Shown in pieces: positions 22,990 through 35,801 of a DNA stretch of 64,000 nt (position 1 is its first letter; each line of letters begins with the position of its first letter). The notes below the pieces were generated by a model. The model saw only the letters and a program-made list of their open reading frames with translations. It was not told where the DNA came from and did not search any database. Made by a program: the position numbers and the translations under genes. The DNA is from Amyelois transitella. Its lineage: Eukaryota > Arthropoda > Insecta > Lepidoptera > Pyralidae. The stretch is taken from assembly GCF_032362555.1 (NCBI RefSeq), contig NC_083528.1, forward strand, positions 3,782,001-3,846,000, written 5' to 3'.

Positions 22990-25900
22990 TTGTTGCAAAG
23001 TCACGCTTTTGTGTCAACTACATTTCTGATAAGCTGATATTAAATGGATGTTAATTACTTACACATTGTATGATGTTGAAGAGATACTTTTTAATGGGTA
23101 CTGTACTAACAAATATGATCCAAGCGGAAGAACGAGGATAAATTAATGTAGTTAAGATAAAAAGAGAAAAACATATAGAAAGTCTCTATGCTTATGGTAT
23201 GGTAACGATGAAAAGTGTGTGTCAGGTCAGTGCCAGCTGCTACTCTTCCCGCCCTTATTGTAAAAATCGATAAGAATTAAAGATAACATTACATATACAT
23301 ATAAGTAGACTTTACAAAGTTACCCTAAACATTATTACGGTTTTGTATTATATTTTTTTTAATACAGAGTTTACAAACAAAAAAGATTATTTAGGTACTG
23401 GGTAAGCAAACTGGCACTATCTGGATCTCAATGCCTTTCAGCATGGCCTTCGAGTATTTTATTTAGTCTGCTTTAAAACCCGTAAAGTATAGAAACGTGA
23501 TAGGTGTATGCTTAGATAAACAAGTAGGTGTAACACGCGCAATAAATCAAAAAGGCAATCTTGGAAAAAAACACCGAGTTGTCATACAACGAGAATAAGG
23601 TCACCGTTGACCTCGTCCTATTCAATGATGTAAATACCAGAAATAGGTATGCTGCACGTTTCAAGACGTCAGATATGACATAATTACTGCAATCTATTCC
23701 GAGATGAAGCAATAAAATGTCTTATACTTATCGACGACGTAATTTAGAGCCTGGAAGTTCGCGAGCTCCGGGGAGACGCGATCGATACATTGGGATTAAT
23801 AGAGTAATCCCAGTGCCCTATGTAGCTTATAAAGGAATATCAAGAGGCATTGAAGATCTTTAATCTTAATCTAATGAGTAAAGCTAAAAGCATTGTAAAC
23901 TTGGTCAATCCTAAAGACAAGGTATTAGGTATTTGTTGATTTGTAACAATGTCGAAATCTGTCTTACCTATAAATTTCTCAGAAATTAAACCTACTGAAA
24001 TGACGTATTTGCATCATATAAATTCGTGGTAAAAGAATAAATTTGCGAAATAATGACATTAAATTGAGAAGACTTGCAGAAAGTGTATCGTGTCAGTAGG
24101 TCAGCAAATCATTGGAAGTCAGTTCTTTACACGCAAAGGGAGCGGCCAAATTTTGTTTCAATTAGCATGATTACGCTAATGACCCACCAACACACGACAC
24201 CCTGTCATAACATTTTCATCGCGTTTTTTATATTTTCACGTTATAGAAACATAAACAAAAAAAAACTTATAGTTCATGTTGATCTTATATAAGTTTAACC
24301 GCTCAAGAGACAACGACAAACTTACAGAAATCCAATATGATACTAGTGCTAGTAAGTAATCTTTATTTTGCAACCTTTAGAAAACTATTATAGATAGTAA
24401 ATAAAATTTGTTCACTAAAATTTAAAAAAAGGTAAAGATCGATTCGGAACCCGCTATTTTATTTATACATACTTTAAAATTCACGACTTCAAAGTTAGTT
24501 TCAATTTCGACTCCATCAGCTATCCAAACCTATAAAATGTATTATTTTACCTTGTAACCTGGTTTAAGAGATATATTGTTTCACAGCTTCAAAGATCGTC
24601 AGCTATATAATAATAATTAGCGGTCAATAAATGCTACATTGTATTTTGAATATAAAAACCATTTCGCAAAAACCGAGATCGTGATGGAACTTTGATTTTG
24701 AGGTCAAAGTTTCTCCCTTACGCGGCGATACCGCAACAGAATCGCATTATTCCCAGATGCACAATCGCACAGCACATGCACCGGTAGCTCCGGTCACGTA
24801 ATGCCTTCCGGCCGAGTTGTAAAACTATCATTGGCAGCTGCACGAAGTATTGTATTTGCAAAATTCGCACCTACGATTACCGATTTACCAGTGACTGTTG
24901 TATGGGGTATATTTTTGTATTGTAGATTTTGGCATGCTTGTGTACGAAAGCTACGGTAGTCTTACGTGGAATGGAATAAATCTGTCCATTTCCAAAATCA
25001 TAAATATGGTCGTCGTGACACATTTTAATTTAACATTATCAACGAAGGATAGATAAGGATCAGATATGTATCATTTTCATTATTTCCGGATTCAGATTAA
25101 TGACGAGATTTAGCTTATTCTTTAAAGAGGTTTTGTTTCAATGACTCTTCAAATTGCTGGAAATTTAGTCAGCGGAACACAAACTTCAGTCTTAAAGAAA
25201 AACGTGCTTGATTAGCCCTCTTGAGTCTTGAGTGAAGTCGAGAATATCAGTATACTAGAAGTAAAATATGTTTTATAAACTTCAACTATGATAACCTACT
25301 CCTTAAAAATCTAATCGTGCTTGTGTCAAAGATTACAATACCAATGTTACATGAAATATATTGTTTTTTTAACATAGGAAAAAGCAGTATCTCTCGTAAA
25401 GCAAACACAAAGTATTTTAAGTTTCAACAAAACTTTTCTTGATGAATCAGCGGTGATGTCAGTCTTCTGTTTTGCACAATATTTAAATACAATGCGTACT
25501 CTACCTCGCTGATAATATCTTAACAAAAGTCTATAAATTCCGACTACTTCACACCTCAAACTTGAATGGAGAATTCATAAGATCCTATACTAGTCTTACG
25601 AAATCCCATCGTCAGAGTCACGTCCATACCATAATCATGTCTATGACCACATGGAGTGGGTAAATCGGGTTTTACGACACCCATCTTAGCTCCGCAACTT
25701 TGCGGGGACCTAGATCATGGTTATAGTAGTAGCAACTAGGTGCCTACCTAGTAAACCTAATATCATTTTTAGCGGAATAGCAAATATTTTAGTTAGGTAA
25801 TATCCCATAACACAACTCTCGTACTTTTTTGGGACTAGCTGTCTGATTTATCTATGTATTTAGGAAAAAGAGTGTATTTTGTGGTGTTGCGAAACCATAG

Positions 25901-26185
25901 AGCGAACAACGCTTTAAAGCCGGCATGGTGGTACTCCTGCAGTCATGGGGGCATTGTCTTGTCCCCGGTCGGCTGAACATCTGATGACGTCACGGAACGC
26001 CACCTCTAAAACAAGTGTAGAAACAAGGAAACCTTTGCTGGTGTTTCATTATTCAACTGATTGAAAATAGAATTACATTGGCTCAGAGTAAATGGTGCTT
26101 GTCCATCCCGCAAGAAATAAAGATTAAAATGTATGTATTGTCATAAATAGAAGATGTGTGAAATATGTATAAAATAAAGTCACGT
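22990..26185. other. non-coding stretch
   Basis: Mostly unassigned. There is a short stem at 23791-23812 (TGGGATTA ... TAATCCCA) and a GC-richer patch at 24710-24900 with no open frame of interest. The ORFs at 23512-23712, 24074-24292 and 25347-25559 look like chance frames. Confidence 0.4.
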
Positions 26186-26187
26186 AA

Positions 26188-26345
26188 CATACATACATAC
26201 ATAAAATCACGCCTCTTTCCCGGCGGGGTAGGCAGAGACTGCCTATTTCCACTTGCCACGATCTCTGCATACTTCCTTCGCTTCATCCACATTCATAACT
26301 CTCTTCATGCAAGCGATTTCGGGTACTCTTGACCAAGTCACGTTA
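26188..26345. repeat. family B repeat
   Basis: After an ACAT microsatellite comes ATCACGCCTCTTTCCCGG, CGGGGTAGGCAGAGACTGCC, CACTTGCCACGATCTCTGC and CTTCGCTTCATCCACATTC. The same family recurs at 50506-50600, 56908-56960 and 63478-63520. Its start resembles the tail end of family A, so the two may share an ancestor. Confidence 0.65.
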
Positions 26346-26822
26346 CCATTACTGAATTTCATTCAAAGGTGAGAAATTTTGCAGTCCTGTTCCTCCTTCC
26401 TGTCCTCTCTGTCTAAATCCGTAACAGATTTTCAAACAATTTTGATAATATCTATCGTAATTGTTTGCGTATAAAACCACGAGCAATGCCAAGTGGCAAT
26501 AAAACACAACTGTGTTACACCGTGGTAGATCGCTGTTGAAACTAGATCAAATTTACTTCTTCTGAATCTTGCATCCTGTTTTTGCAGCTTAAAGCTTACT
26601 TGTTTGTATTGCGGTCAGCTCACACGAGTCCCCGAAATTAATTAATATGGCTTCAGGATTTAGTTGTTCTGACAATTACGTCATCTTCGCTTCATTCATT
26701 TATTATTAAAATTACAGGTAACATAACGTTATAAAAATAACTTACGTTAACAGAAAATAAATGTTTAAAGTTTCTTCCGTTTAATCAAACTGCATAGTTC
26801 CCAATTTTTACAAGGTTTTAAA

Positions 26823-26945
26823 GGACATTTGAATCTCAATTCTATCATTAGACCAAATAGCTGAACGTGGCCTATTACTTTTCAAGACTGTTGGCTCTGT
26901 CTACCCTGCAAGGGATATAAACGTTATTATATATATATGTATGTT
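26823..26945 (+). repeat. family A repeat, 3' half
   Basis: It reads TTTGAATCTCAATTCTATC, AGCTGAACGTGGCC, AGACTGTTGGCTCTGTCTAC, CAAGGGATATAAACG and ends in a TATATGTATGT tail. Confidence 0.75.
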
Positions 26946-29435
26946 TTTAAAGATTGCAGACATTTCCTAGGCTTTTCTATTCTGTATTTGAGTGTTTATG
27001 TTCTGTGTTTTTATGTTACACCAAGAGTATGCCTCCTATTTTCGCCCCTCCCTATGACATACCCACCCGAATAGTCCGATCGATAATAGGTCAGTGAGTT
27101 ACCCCGTGTAAGTGTAAACAAGGCGATCGTAAAACAGACCAAATCACCTGCCAGTCGATGGCCAAGTAGCTTTTCTATAGCAACTGCCAAATTACATGCT
27201 TGTAGAAAACATTGCCTTGCTTATATATTTAAACGTTGCAGAAGTTTTTTGTTAACTATGTCAACAAAACAATCTTTACATATAGGGAGTGGGAAATAAT
27301 GTGTGACGTTACACTAATCAATTTATTATACGTAATAATAAATAAATTATGGCGGTCAAGTTCCACTTACATTTTTAACTTCTAACCTAAAAGAGTAGTA
27401 TATGGGCCAACTCTTTATCTTTTGCCGCAAATATCTTGAGACGAAATGAAGGTTGGAAACACTGACAATTAAAACATGGAAAACTGTTTGAGGATTTGAT
27501 GTTGTAGTATTACTGATAAATAATTCACTACTATTCTGTAGTATCTCGTGGAAACAAAACACTACAAAGCACACCGCACCCTATAAAATAAAAATAACAC
27601 AGGAAACAGAGTGCGTGTTCTGTGCGTGTTTCATTAGCGTCATTATTTAATTTTAATGAATATTTGATGGTTATCGTGTTTTGTTTATCTGTTTTTTTTT
27701 TTTGACAAATCCATTTTTTAAACAACAAAAAGGTTACAGTCACAAACAGCGATCATACCCGGGATTCACTCGTGTTGTGATTATTTTAATAATCCGGATA
27801 GTACTCGCCTCAATCTTGATCTTGAACTCTTGGACTTGTAGTTTTATGCGCTTTTAATATAGGTAAGCAAGTATAGATCACATAGCACTTAAGTTACAAT
27901 GCTGAATATTTGATAAGTCAAAAAATAATAGAGAAAATAATATACACTGTACTGGTGAAATTGCCAAAAATCGATAAGGCCGCGTTAAGCGTCGAAAAAC
28001 CGATACGCAGTGGGCTGATTATATCCCTCTAAATGTGGAGTAGACACTTTGTTGTGGTCACGCACGCTTTCCCGACACGCCACCATTTTTAATGCCGCTT
28101 GGTATTGGGTGCATTTATTAAACAAGATTCATCCGGATTCACACGATATCATTGCGGCGTGGGCCGCCCTTCTCCCATTTATTTACATTCAGACACGACT
28201 ACTGTGATTTCATACACACAACAATTTATGGTGGTTGAAGTTAGCCCCGGTGGAAGGGAAAGAAAAGATATATATAACTTAGAAAGGTTAGGCGCAGGCA
28301 CCTACGAAAAACCATTCAAAAGTGCCGTCTGTCACTCCTTTGCAAAGAGGGATAAAGTGGAAAGAATCGTATTCAATAGTATCGTATAAATGTCAACTAA
28401 AGAAAATCGAAGATACTGCTAGTACCAGTTACTTAACTACAGATAAAATGTTGTAACGTTTATCAGGGATCAGAAAAGAAGTTATTTAGTACAATACCGT
28501 GGTCGCTTGTAATTCTTAAAATTCCGTAAACCACAAGGTTTGCCGTGTACACCGTCCAAAAATAAACCCACCTGTTACAGGCACGCACCTATTGGTAACC
28601 GATCGATTTATTTTGGTAGCACAAACTCTATCTAGCTAGATATTTTGACAATACGTTATTCTACGAATAATGTTAAAATTTATCTATTTCAGTATATTCC
28701 AAATAGATGATTTCGGATAAAGTCTGAATACCTGTGTAGGACGACCAAGTTACGACACAAACTTTTATTCGGTTTGAACCAAGAACTTTAGCAAATAAAA
28801 AAAACCAACTTTCCATTGTTTCTCTAATCATAATCCTAACAGTACACGTTCGTGCTCGACATCTGACATTTGCTAATGCCATTTGATAATCCTGCACCAC
28901 TTTACTTTCATTGCAACTATAAATAAATATAACTCCATTGAACCAACAATAGCGAAATGTCAGAACTACTTTCACTTGCCACCGTCTAGGCACGAAAATA
29001 GAGTAAAAAAAAACGCAAAGTAGGCGCCACAAATAAGCTGTTGTTATTTAATTCCGCTTCGACATGAGAAAGTTCATGATAGAACAAAAAGATTATTTAT
29101 TAAAGTTTGCCTCTATAGTAATGAGTCTATAGTATGTTAAGATAAACCCCACCTTATACCAGAATCGATTCGGAGAAAATATAGTGGAGCTATATTAGTC
29201 TTTGCTCACAAAGTGGTGTTTTTTAGAAATGAGGGAAGACCAGAAGATGTGTACCTATTGACTGCGTAAAATAAAATATAGATGTGGGTAAAAAACTGAT
29301 GTGAGAGTCTATGGAGGGGAGTGTCTATGGAGAGATGGCAATAAAAATCAAAAGACATAATATGCGGATGAAAGGAGTGGGATAAAATACTTAAACAACT
29401 TAATGTTCCAATGTAAGTACAAAAGACCGACCTTT
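26946..29435. other. non-coding stretch
   Basis: ORFs at 28099-28389 (plus) and 28673-29032 (minus, 119 codons) are the longest. Neither has a recognised domain, splice context or close partner exon, and I do not support them as genes. Confidence 0.4.
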
Positions 29436-29440
29436 TCATA

Positions 29441-29536
29441 TCTACAGGAGATACTGCTATTTTCTTCTGCCTTAAAAATAAACTTTTAATCTACAGGAGA
29501 TACTGCTATTTTCTTCTGCCTTAAAAATAAACTTTT
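29441..29536. repeat. exact 48-bp tandem duplication
   Basis: The unit starting TCTACAGGAGATACTGC and ending AAAATAAACTTTTA is present twice, at 29441-29488 and 29489-29536, identical but for the last base. Confidence 0.85.
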
Positions 29537-29735
29537 ATTTTCACGAAATTTCTTCAAACATGTCCCATGTATCAATACTAAATTACCATATTAGACATTG
29601 TTTTTAGGAGAATGTATTTGCATACAATTAATCGATATATCGCAGGTGATAGTGGTATCAGTCGTAGGCGCAGACAGCGTCGCTGTTGCTAACAACTACA
29701 TACATAATATCCATTGCAGGGTTGAAATCATCATC

Positions 29736-29808
29736 AATATAACTGTTGAAATGATTATATATTATTCTCCATCGTAACTGTTGAAATGATTATATATTTT
29801 TCTCCCCT
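29736..29808. repeat. short imperfect tandem repeat
   Basis: AACTGTTGAAATGATTATAT followed by a T-rich TTCTCC stretch occurs twice in a row. Confidence 0.6.
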
Positions 29809-30239
29809 CTCTGTTTCTCTTGGTGAAATCCTTTTATTTTTCAATGTACGAGTGTAAAGAATAACTGCCCCTTTTTTTCTTTTCTAACAATTAATTGACA
29901 AATATTTTTAAGTAATTTCATAAAATTCGCACAGAGTTCCACAATTAGGCCTTAAAACAAGCAGCAGCCATACAAAATGCACTAGTTAACTCTGTGCTAC
30001 ATTCGGTCGATGGTCTCAATTGATATGCACATACACTCGTCAATAAAAGATGGTGACGCGTGGACACGACCTTTTATATGTTTGATTGCTATGAATGAAC
30101 ACTCATTGATTCACGTTATGTTTACATGTACTTACAATTGGTTCCTTGTTGAATAATAACCTAGTTATTTCAATGTCACTGTTACGTGTACGTGGTAGCG
30201 TAATGAACATAATGTTAACTTACAAAATAATAAATACTT

Positions 30240-30350
30240 ACAAAATCTTACTTACTACTAATATTACAAATGCGAAAGTTTGTGAGTATGTGAGGATGTC
30301 AGTATGGATGTTTGTTACTCTTTCACGCAAAAAATACTGAACCTGAAGTT
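30240..30350 (-). repeat. RTE-like LINE 3' fragment
   Basis: It reads CTACTAATATTACAAATGCG, AAAGTTTGTGAGTATGTGAG, GGATGTTTGTTACTCTTTCA and CGCAAAAAATACTGAACC, the antisense of the window's RTE-type 3' ends (compare 49490-49562). Confidence 0.7.
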
Positions 30351-30570
30351 GGGATGGAAATTTGAGAATGTGCTATTTTGAGAATATATCATGGCTTGCT
30401 CTTATGTTTTGCGAATAGCATAAACTGCGATTGAGGGATAGAAAGGTTACTTATAATAGTGTGATACAATACCAGAAGGATATTATTAACGAAGAAATAA
30501 TAAGTTAATATATTTTTGCTTCTTAGGTTTTAATGATTATAATTTAATGTGTATGAAAGAATGATAAAAC

Positions 30571-30588
30571 ATCCTGGCAGGGTCGCCA
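30571..30588 (-). other. retrotransposon primer-binding site
   Basis: On the minus strand TGGCGACCCTGCCAGGAT immediately follows the LTR. Its complement ends in CCA, as a tRNA 3' end does; the primer tRNA may be tRNA-Arg, which I have not verified. Confidence 0.55.
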
Positions 30589-30974
30589 TGTAGAGAAGGT
30601 GAGGCGACTTATTATAAAAAACGGCGATACCTTTTATTTTTTCGTACACAATATGTATTATACATTATTTATTACTTAACAACATAACATATTTTTTTAA
30701 ATACACTTATTTAAGGATATAATTAAATCACGTTGCGTAAGACAGCTCCGGCTATTATTGAAGTATATGATCTCTTTACGGGGTTCCGTGTATCGTAGTG
30801 GAATAATCGAATTTGCTCACGAGCCCCTTTGTCGGGGGGGGGGGTCCGGAACTGACGTACGCCGGGGTGCTGGTACAGTCAAACTGACACGGGTGCCGTC
30901 ACTTTATTAATGTCCGTCTATAGCGTCCGCCACGGCTTCGCACGTACTTAAACAAATTTAGATGAGATTATACA
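30589..30974 (-). mobile_element. LTR of a decayed Gypsy/BEL-type retrotransposon
   Basis: A 386-bp segment begins TGTATAATC (minus strand, at 30974) and ends TCTCTACA (at 30589), giving the TG...CA ends of an LTR. It abuts the primer-binding site. On the minus strand it contains GTGTCAGTTTGAC (initiator-like) and later AAAATAAAAGG (poly(A)-like) in the order expected for an LTR. It also contains an 11-base G run on the plus strand (30834-30844). No gag or pol frame follows, so the body is lost. Confidence 0.55.
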
Positions 30975-31002
30975 GTAATGTTAATACATGAGGATAACCT
31001 TA

Positions 31003-31245
31003 TATATAAAATTCTCGTGTCACAGTGTTCGTTCCCGTACTCCTCCGAAACGGCTTGTATCATTCTCATGAAATTTTGTGAGCATATTAAGTAGGTCTAA
31101 GAATCGGCAAACATGTATTTTTTAATACCCCTGAGTGATAAGGATTGTCCACCCTTAATTTTTTTTTTATCTAGAAATTAATTTAAAAATTATTTATATG
31201 ACAAAACAACGTTTGCCAGGACACACTCATATAGGATAAAATTTA
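31003..31245 (+). repeat. LINE-like 3' element
   Basis: It starts TTATATATAAAATTCTCGTG, then GTACTCCTCCGAAACGGC, CTCATGAAATTTTGTGAGC, AATACCCCTGAGTGATAAGG, and ends ATGACAAAACAACGTTTGCC. This order is very common in lepidopteran genomes; the same end recurs at 12755. Confidence 0.65.
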
Positions 31246-31249
31246 AACA

Positions 31250-34200
31250 CGAGATAAACCACGAACATATTTTACAAGTATAGTAAAGACAAGCTCATTT
31301 GTTCAGGTTATTGCATTTACTTTCTTTAAATCGGTATCTATATTTCTTTTCTTCACCCTTTTTCACTTATCTAAAAAGAAATGAACGCAAACGGATACTC
31401 TATATTTGTTTGGTTTCTATAAGGAAATTGATACAGGAAAACTAGTTGATTTTTGAAACCTTCCATAGATACTCTCCACAAGGAACAGTTGGCATTCGAC
31501 AAGATCGGTCGATAAATTGTGTAAATTTGATAGGAAACCTTACTTTAATTATTATTTAACATTATTAAAATATGATTATCTTAAAAAATAGAGAAAGATT
31601 TTTTTAAATCTATAAAGATTACTTGTATCTTATTGCAAGATTGTCAATGATTGTGGACTGTCGGTGAATATAAAACATAAGAGTTAAAAACCAAACTGAA
31701 TAAGTATGAAATCAACCGCAGACACATTCAAACCACAAGTCACGTAATCATTCATCTCTCTCGAACAGCACAAAGCAGAGAGCTAATGTACCCAGACTCA
31801 ACTGACCTTCCCCGATGCGGAGAAACGCATGAAATTTGCCAATTTGGAATACAGTTTCACAGCTCTATACTTACTGGTCAGTCGGAAATCGGTTGGAGGC
31901 CCTCCCTCCGGAGGGCTGACGTCATGCTTACGAGCCCTCTCAAGGTCAAAACTCTTTCAACAAAACATTTTACGTACAGCCTTGTTATATAGTTGTGGCT
32001 CGACGTACGTACTTCAAAATTTTTACTGTGTATGTATGTTTTTAAAAAAGTGTACAGAGTGGGTAATCAATTACCTAAGGAGAGCTGTCATGCAAGTTAT
32101 ATTGTATGAAGTGGATTTTTATCTCTGTAGACCACCCTTCGAAATTTAAAACGCCTTCTTTTTTCTTATCCTTGCATATTGCTTGGATCATAGAGCCAGT
32201 CTCATAGGTTTTACGGCTAACGATTTTCTCAGCGAATCTGCAAGGTAAGGTGGGCCGACCACGCCCGCGGTATTCACGGTTCATGAAACCTTGGTTGGCT
32301 GTATAATAATGTCATTCCGTACCTAAGGTTCTTATAACCAAGTATTCATGTATTTAATAAGAAAAACTGCCCCTACAGGTTTGTATTTAATACATATATT
32401 TTATGACAGGAAGGCAGGATATAACTTACAGTCGAAGACAAACTAATCTTTCATTTTTATATGGCTTTTGATAATTTTATAAAAACAGGACCTATATATT
32501 ATTACTATAAGTTTACGTACATAATATTTAAACAAAATACAAAGGTATCTACCAGATTATGGTTAGTTTTTGATTGTCTTGATTGAAACGAAAGGATGTT
32601 ACATAATTCATAATTGTTTAAGGTAACTATTTACATCTTTATTTTTGTGTGTTGCGCCACTGCTCGGTCACAGTCGAATTCGTTATTAATAAACGTATAA
32701 GTAAATTGTTCGCTGAAATAAGTAAATAACTCGAATATATAAAAAATCGAGCGCTAAAGGAGATTTAACTATGTACCTAATTGCTTTCGCTTTTTGCATT
32801 AAAATCGTTGTGAATAACTTTTCATTACTACAGACAGGGACAGGAATGCAGCAAGGTCGCTTAACCAACAAACAACGATTATAATCTTTTACCTTCCCAA
32901 AACTGGGGCTCCCAAACCCCTATGTGCAAATTGAAGGCAGATGTGTGAGCATAACAATGACAGTTTACAAATCACAAGTCTCTTTCACGTTCCTTTAGGT
33001 AGGTTTATAAACACTGCATTTGATTGACGCTTTAAAATTTTAAAAAATCTAATTCATATGTTGTGTCTCCTTCGTGGGGCGGGTCCATGAAGATGAATAA
33101 GTACCTACGTAACAATAAGAAACTCACTTCCCATTTGTTGGGATTGGTAGTCCAAAGAGTAGAAGTTCACAAGTTATAGTATTTCTATTTATTTTTGTTG
33201 CAGGTTTTGTTCGATCACCTTGTCATGTTATCGACGTAATAAATTACCTACTTTTTATAAAAGCATACACACGTAACTTTTATTGGGAGAACACAAATTG
33301 GTTACCTAGTGTCTTCAGCTATGTACCAGTGGATTCCCGTGAATTTATTTATTTATTTCGTCGCTTACATTTTTCGAATATGAATTTAAAAAATGTTTTC
33401 GGACGTGAAGTCTTTTCGAATTCGAGGTTTTGTGACAACGAAAAAAAGAAACAGAAAGCCTAATTTAGAATGAAATCTATAATACAAATCACAAACGTGA
33501 CTGACTGACTCTATCAAATCAAAAACACAAATACAAACCTGTAACAATAATAAACAAAACACAAAAATTTTATATGTAGCTATGTGAAAAGTATTATCAT
33601 ATTATAATTCCCCCTGGCTCATCCCCAATATGCAAATGAGACTAGTTCCAGAAATATATTATTGTGTATTTGCAAAAAATATATTTTTGTTTTTTTCCTT
33701 TTTATCAAGTAGGTGATAGGTGCCCTAGACTGATGAGCTAACAAGAGAGTGGTAAATATGAAAAAGGTATGGCACATCTATAGATGCAGTCTATGCATGC
33801 CCAGTCTGGGAAAGTAGCATGATTTTAAGTAGGTATGCATCTTTTCATAATACAAGTAGATACAAGACAAGGGATGTCCCATACTCCTAATTGGGGCAGT
33901 AGACTAGGTCAATTAAACTGGCCTTATTAACTCGAACCACACTTATATCTGACATAAGGCAATAACAATTAAATTATTTAGTTATGAAGTAAGGCGGACT
34001 ACCTATCACAATCTACTTATCTAATTTAATTTTCATTAAAAATATTGCTCAACTCCAGTCCCACTCACACATTAATGCATATAAACAAATAAATATTTCT
34101 TCATATAATATATGATTGATAGGTTGATTTTGATTTTTTAAATAAGTTCCATAAACATGTTAAATAAGTTCCGCAAACCTATCAGTAGGTAGGTATTATT

Positions 34201-34250
34201 TCCCTCAAAATGAATACAATGAAACAAATCATAAAATACATATGTGTAAC
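31250..34250. other. non-coding stretch with a GC-richer patch
   Basis: 31880-31950 is GC-rich, with CCCTCCCTCCGGAGGGC and a TGACGTCA (CRE) palindrome. ORFs on both strands (31786-32149 plus, 32075-32284 minus) overlap it without recognisable domains. Confidence 0.4.
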
Positions 34251-34251
34251 A

Positions 34252-34400
34252 AACATACATACTTATAATCACATCTTTATTGCTTTCAGAGTAGACAGAC
34301 CCACACAAAGATTAAAAGGCCACATTAAGCTTTACAATTTAGATTGAATTGAAATTCAAATAGTGGCAGTTTGCTAGCCCATGGAAAAGAGATGTATAAA
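34252..34400 (-). repeat. decayed family A repeat
   Basis: ACATACATACTTATAATCAC, GAGTAGACAGACCCACAC, AAATTCAAATAGTGGCAGTT and TGCTAGCCCATGGAAAAGAG are recognisable; the part between the last two blocks is deleted. Confidence 0.65.
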
Positions 34401-35076
34401 ATAATAAATGTGCTAACATGCACTAACTTTTATGTTTTCCATGAATAAAGGTTTCTACCTATATGGGACATAGAGCCCATACTGGCATTCACAACGATTT
34501 ATTTAAATCATATCATCTTAGTAGGTACAGTAGGTAGTCTGTCTGTCAAGGCCAGATACAGAACAGATTGTGATGTGATATGACAAACAGATTTCCTATT
34601 AGATAATGACACATTTTTTTTTTGCTCTGCCACTTAATTCCCAGAGATGTAAAACAATTTTTAAATTTCAACCTTTATATAAAAAACTTTGGTACTTCCA
34701 AGATTCATAATTTAATGGATTAATATTGATTCAATAAATCAAATAGGTAAGACAGTATAAAAAAATGTCATAAAGGAATAACTTCGTCGGAATCTGAAAA
34801 AATGTGTTACGTCTCTACACATTGAAATAGGTCATATCCCTGTTTAGATCAGCCGACGATAGAGCAAGAGAAGAGCTGGCTGCGCGTAAACCCGCTATGC
34901 AGTAAACCGCGGCGTTTAATTTAATACGAAAAATATTGCACTTTGATAATAAAAAATGTAAACAAAAAAAAACTATTTGTTAAGACCTCACGTCTTTATG
35001 AAAAACAAACATCTTGAACCCAACAATATTGGAAAAAAATATCAAACATTTGAAAATAGAATCTATTCGATCGTAC

Positions 35077-35172
35077 CTGTTTACTTTTGTTGTCGATACC
35101 ATTCGCCTTGCCGTCTGGTACATTGCCGTTGTTTTCCTCACTTTTTTCACTTTTTACACCCTCCAACGCCAT
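35077..35172 (-). CDS. first coding exon of an unidentified minus-strand gene
   Basis: ATG (35172, minus strand) has a good context (GAATATGGCG) and opens exactly 32 codons: MALEGVKSEKSEENNGNVPD, then GKANGIDNKSKQ. A donor CAG|GTACGA follows at 35076, leaving phase 0. The peptide is hydrophilic and probably disordered, the usual look of an intracellular protein's N-terminus. No further exon could be linked downstream (lower coordinates), so the first intron is long or leaves the window. A short upstream ORF (ATGTTATTAAATAAAACA..., about eight codons) lies in the 5' UTR. I do not recognise the protein. Confidence 0.6.
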
Positions 35173-35470
35173 ATTCAATCGATTGTTTTATTTAATAACA
35201 TGCGAAAAGTGTTATGAATTCTCTTAATCACTGGACATACAATAATTTCACACAAATCCAATACGACAAGCAGCACTTCAACTCCACTCCCATAGACAAC
35301 AGCGGTACGGATACGTCAAAAACCTCGCAACGCTACGCAGCGGTCGATGGCTCGACGCCTTGAGCGCGAATGAAAAGAAATTCAAAAACTTCCTACATAC
35401 ATCTACGGTACGGTACGGGCCGGCGTCCCGGAGGGGCAGGAAGGAAAGACATGACGAATCCGTCTGCTCC
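35173..35470 (-). promoter_or_regulatory. promoter / 5' UTR region of the minus-strand gene
   Basis: A local rise in GC and CpG (GCGTCGAGCCATCGACCGC and TACCGTACCGTAGATG on the minus strand) just upstream of the first exon marks a likely promoter. No initiator plus downstream element pair was found. Confidence 0.4.
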
Positions 35471-35801
35471 CATGGTCTGTCTGCTCATAGGAACATAGGA
35501 TGAACACGCATACATAATTATATTAAGTTTACTAGATTCTCATTACGTAAATAAAAAATATTTTTATGTACGATACATATGTACTCTACTTTTATTATTT
35601 AATAGTTTAGTATATATAAACTACTAAACTAAATACTAACTTCATTTATTCGTAAGTAAAGATAAGTAAGTAGGTATTATCACAAAGATTTTTGTAGCCG
35701 TACTCAATGAATAAAAATGCTAGATGAGGGAAAATTAAAAATATTTATGTAAGTTAAAAACAGAAATTGATAATAATTGACTTTTTTTTAAATAAGTGAG
35801 T

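Noticed and set aside
28099..28389. 96-codon plus-strand ORF (starts at a non-ATG codon)
   Set aside because: No recognised domain, no acceptor or donor in frame and no promoter signal; kept only as unassigned sequence.
28673..29032. 119-codon minus-strand ORF
   Set aside because: Long by chance standards, but rich in Cys, Phe, Tyr and Ile as expected from AT-rich non-coding DNA, with no domain and no splice partners.
31829..32149. 106-codon plus-strand ORF
   Set aside because: Overlaps another ORF in a different frame and one on the opposite strand over a GC-rich patch; no domain.
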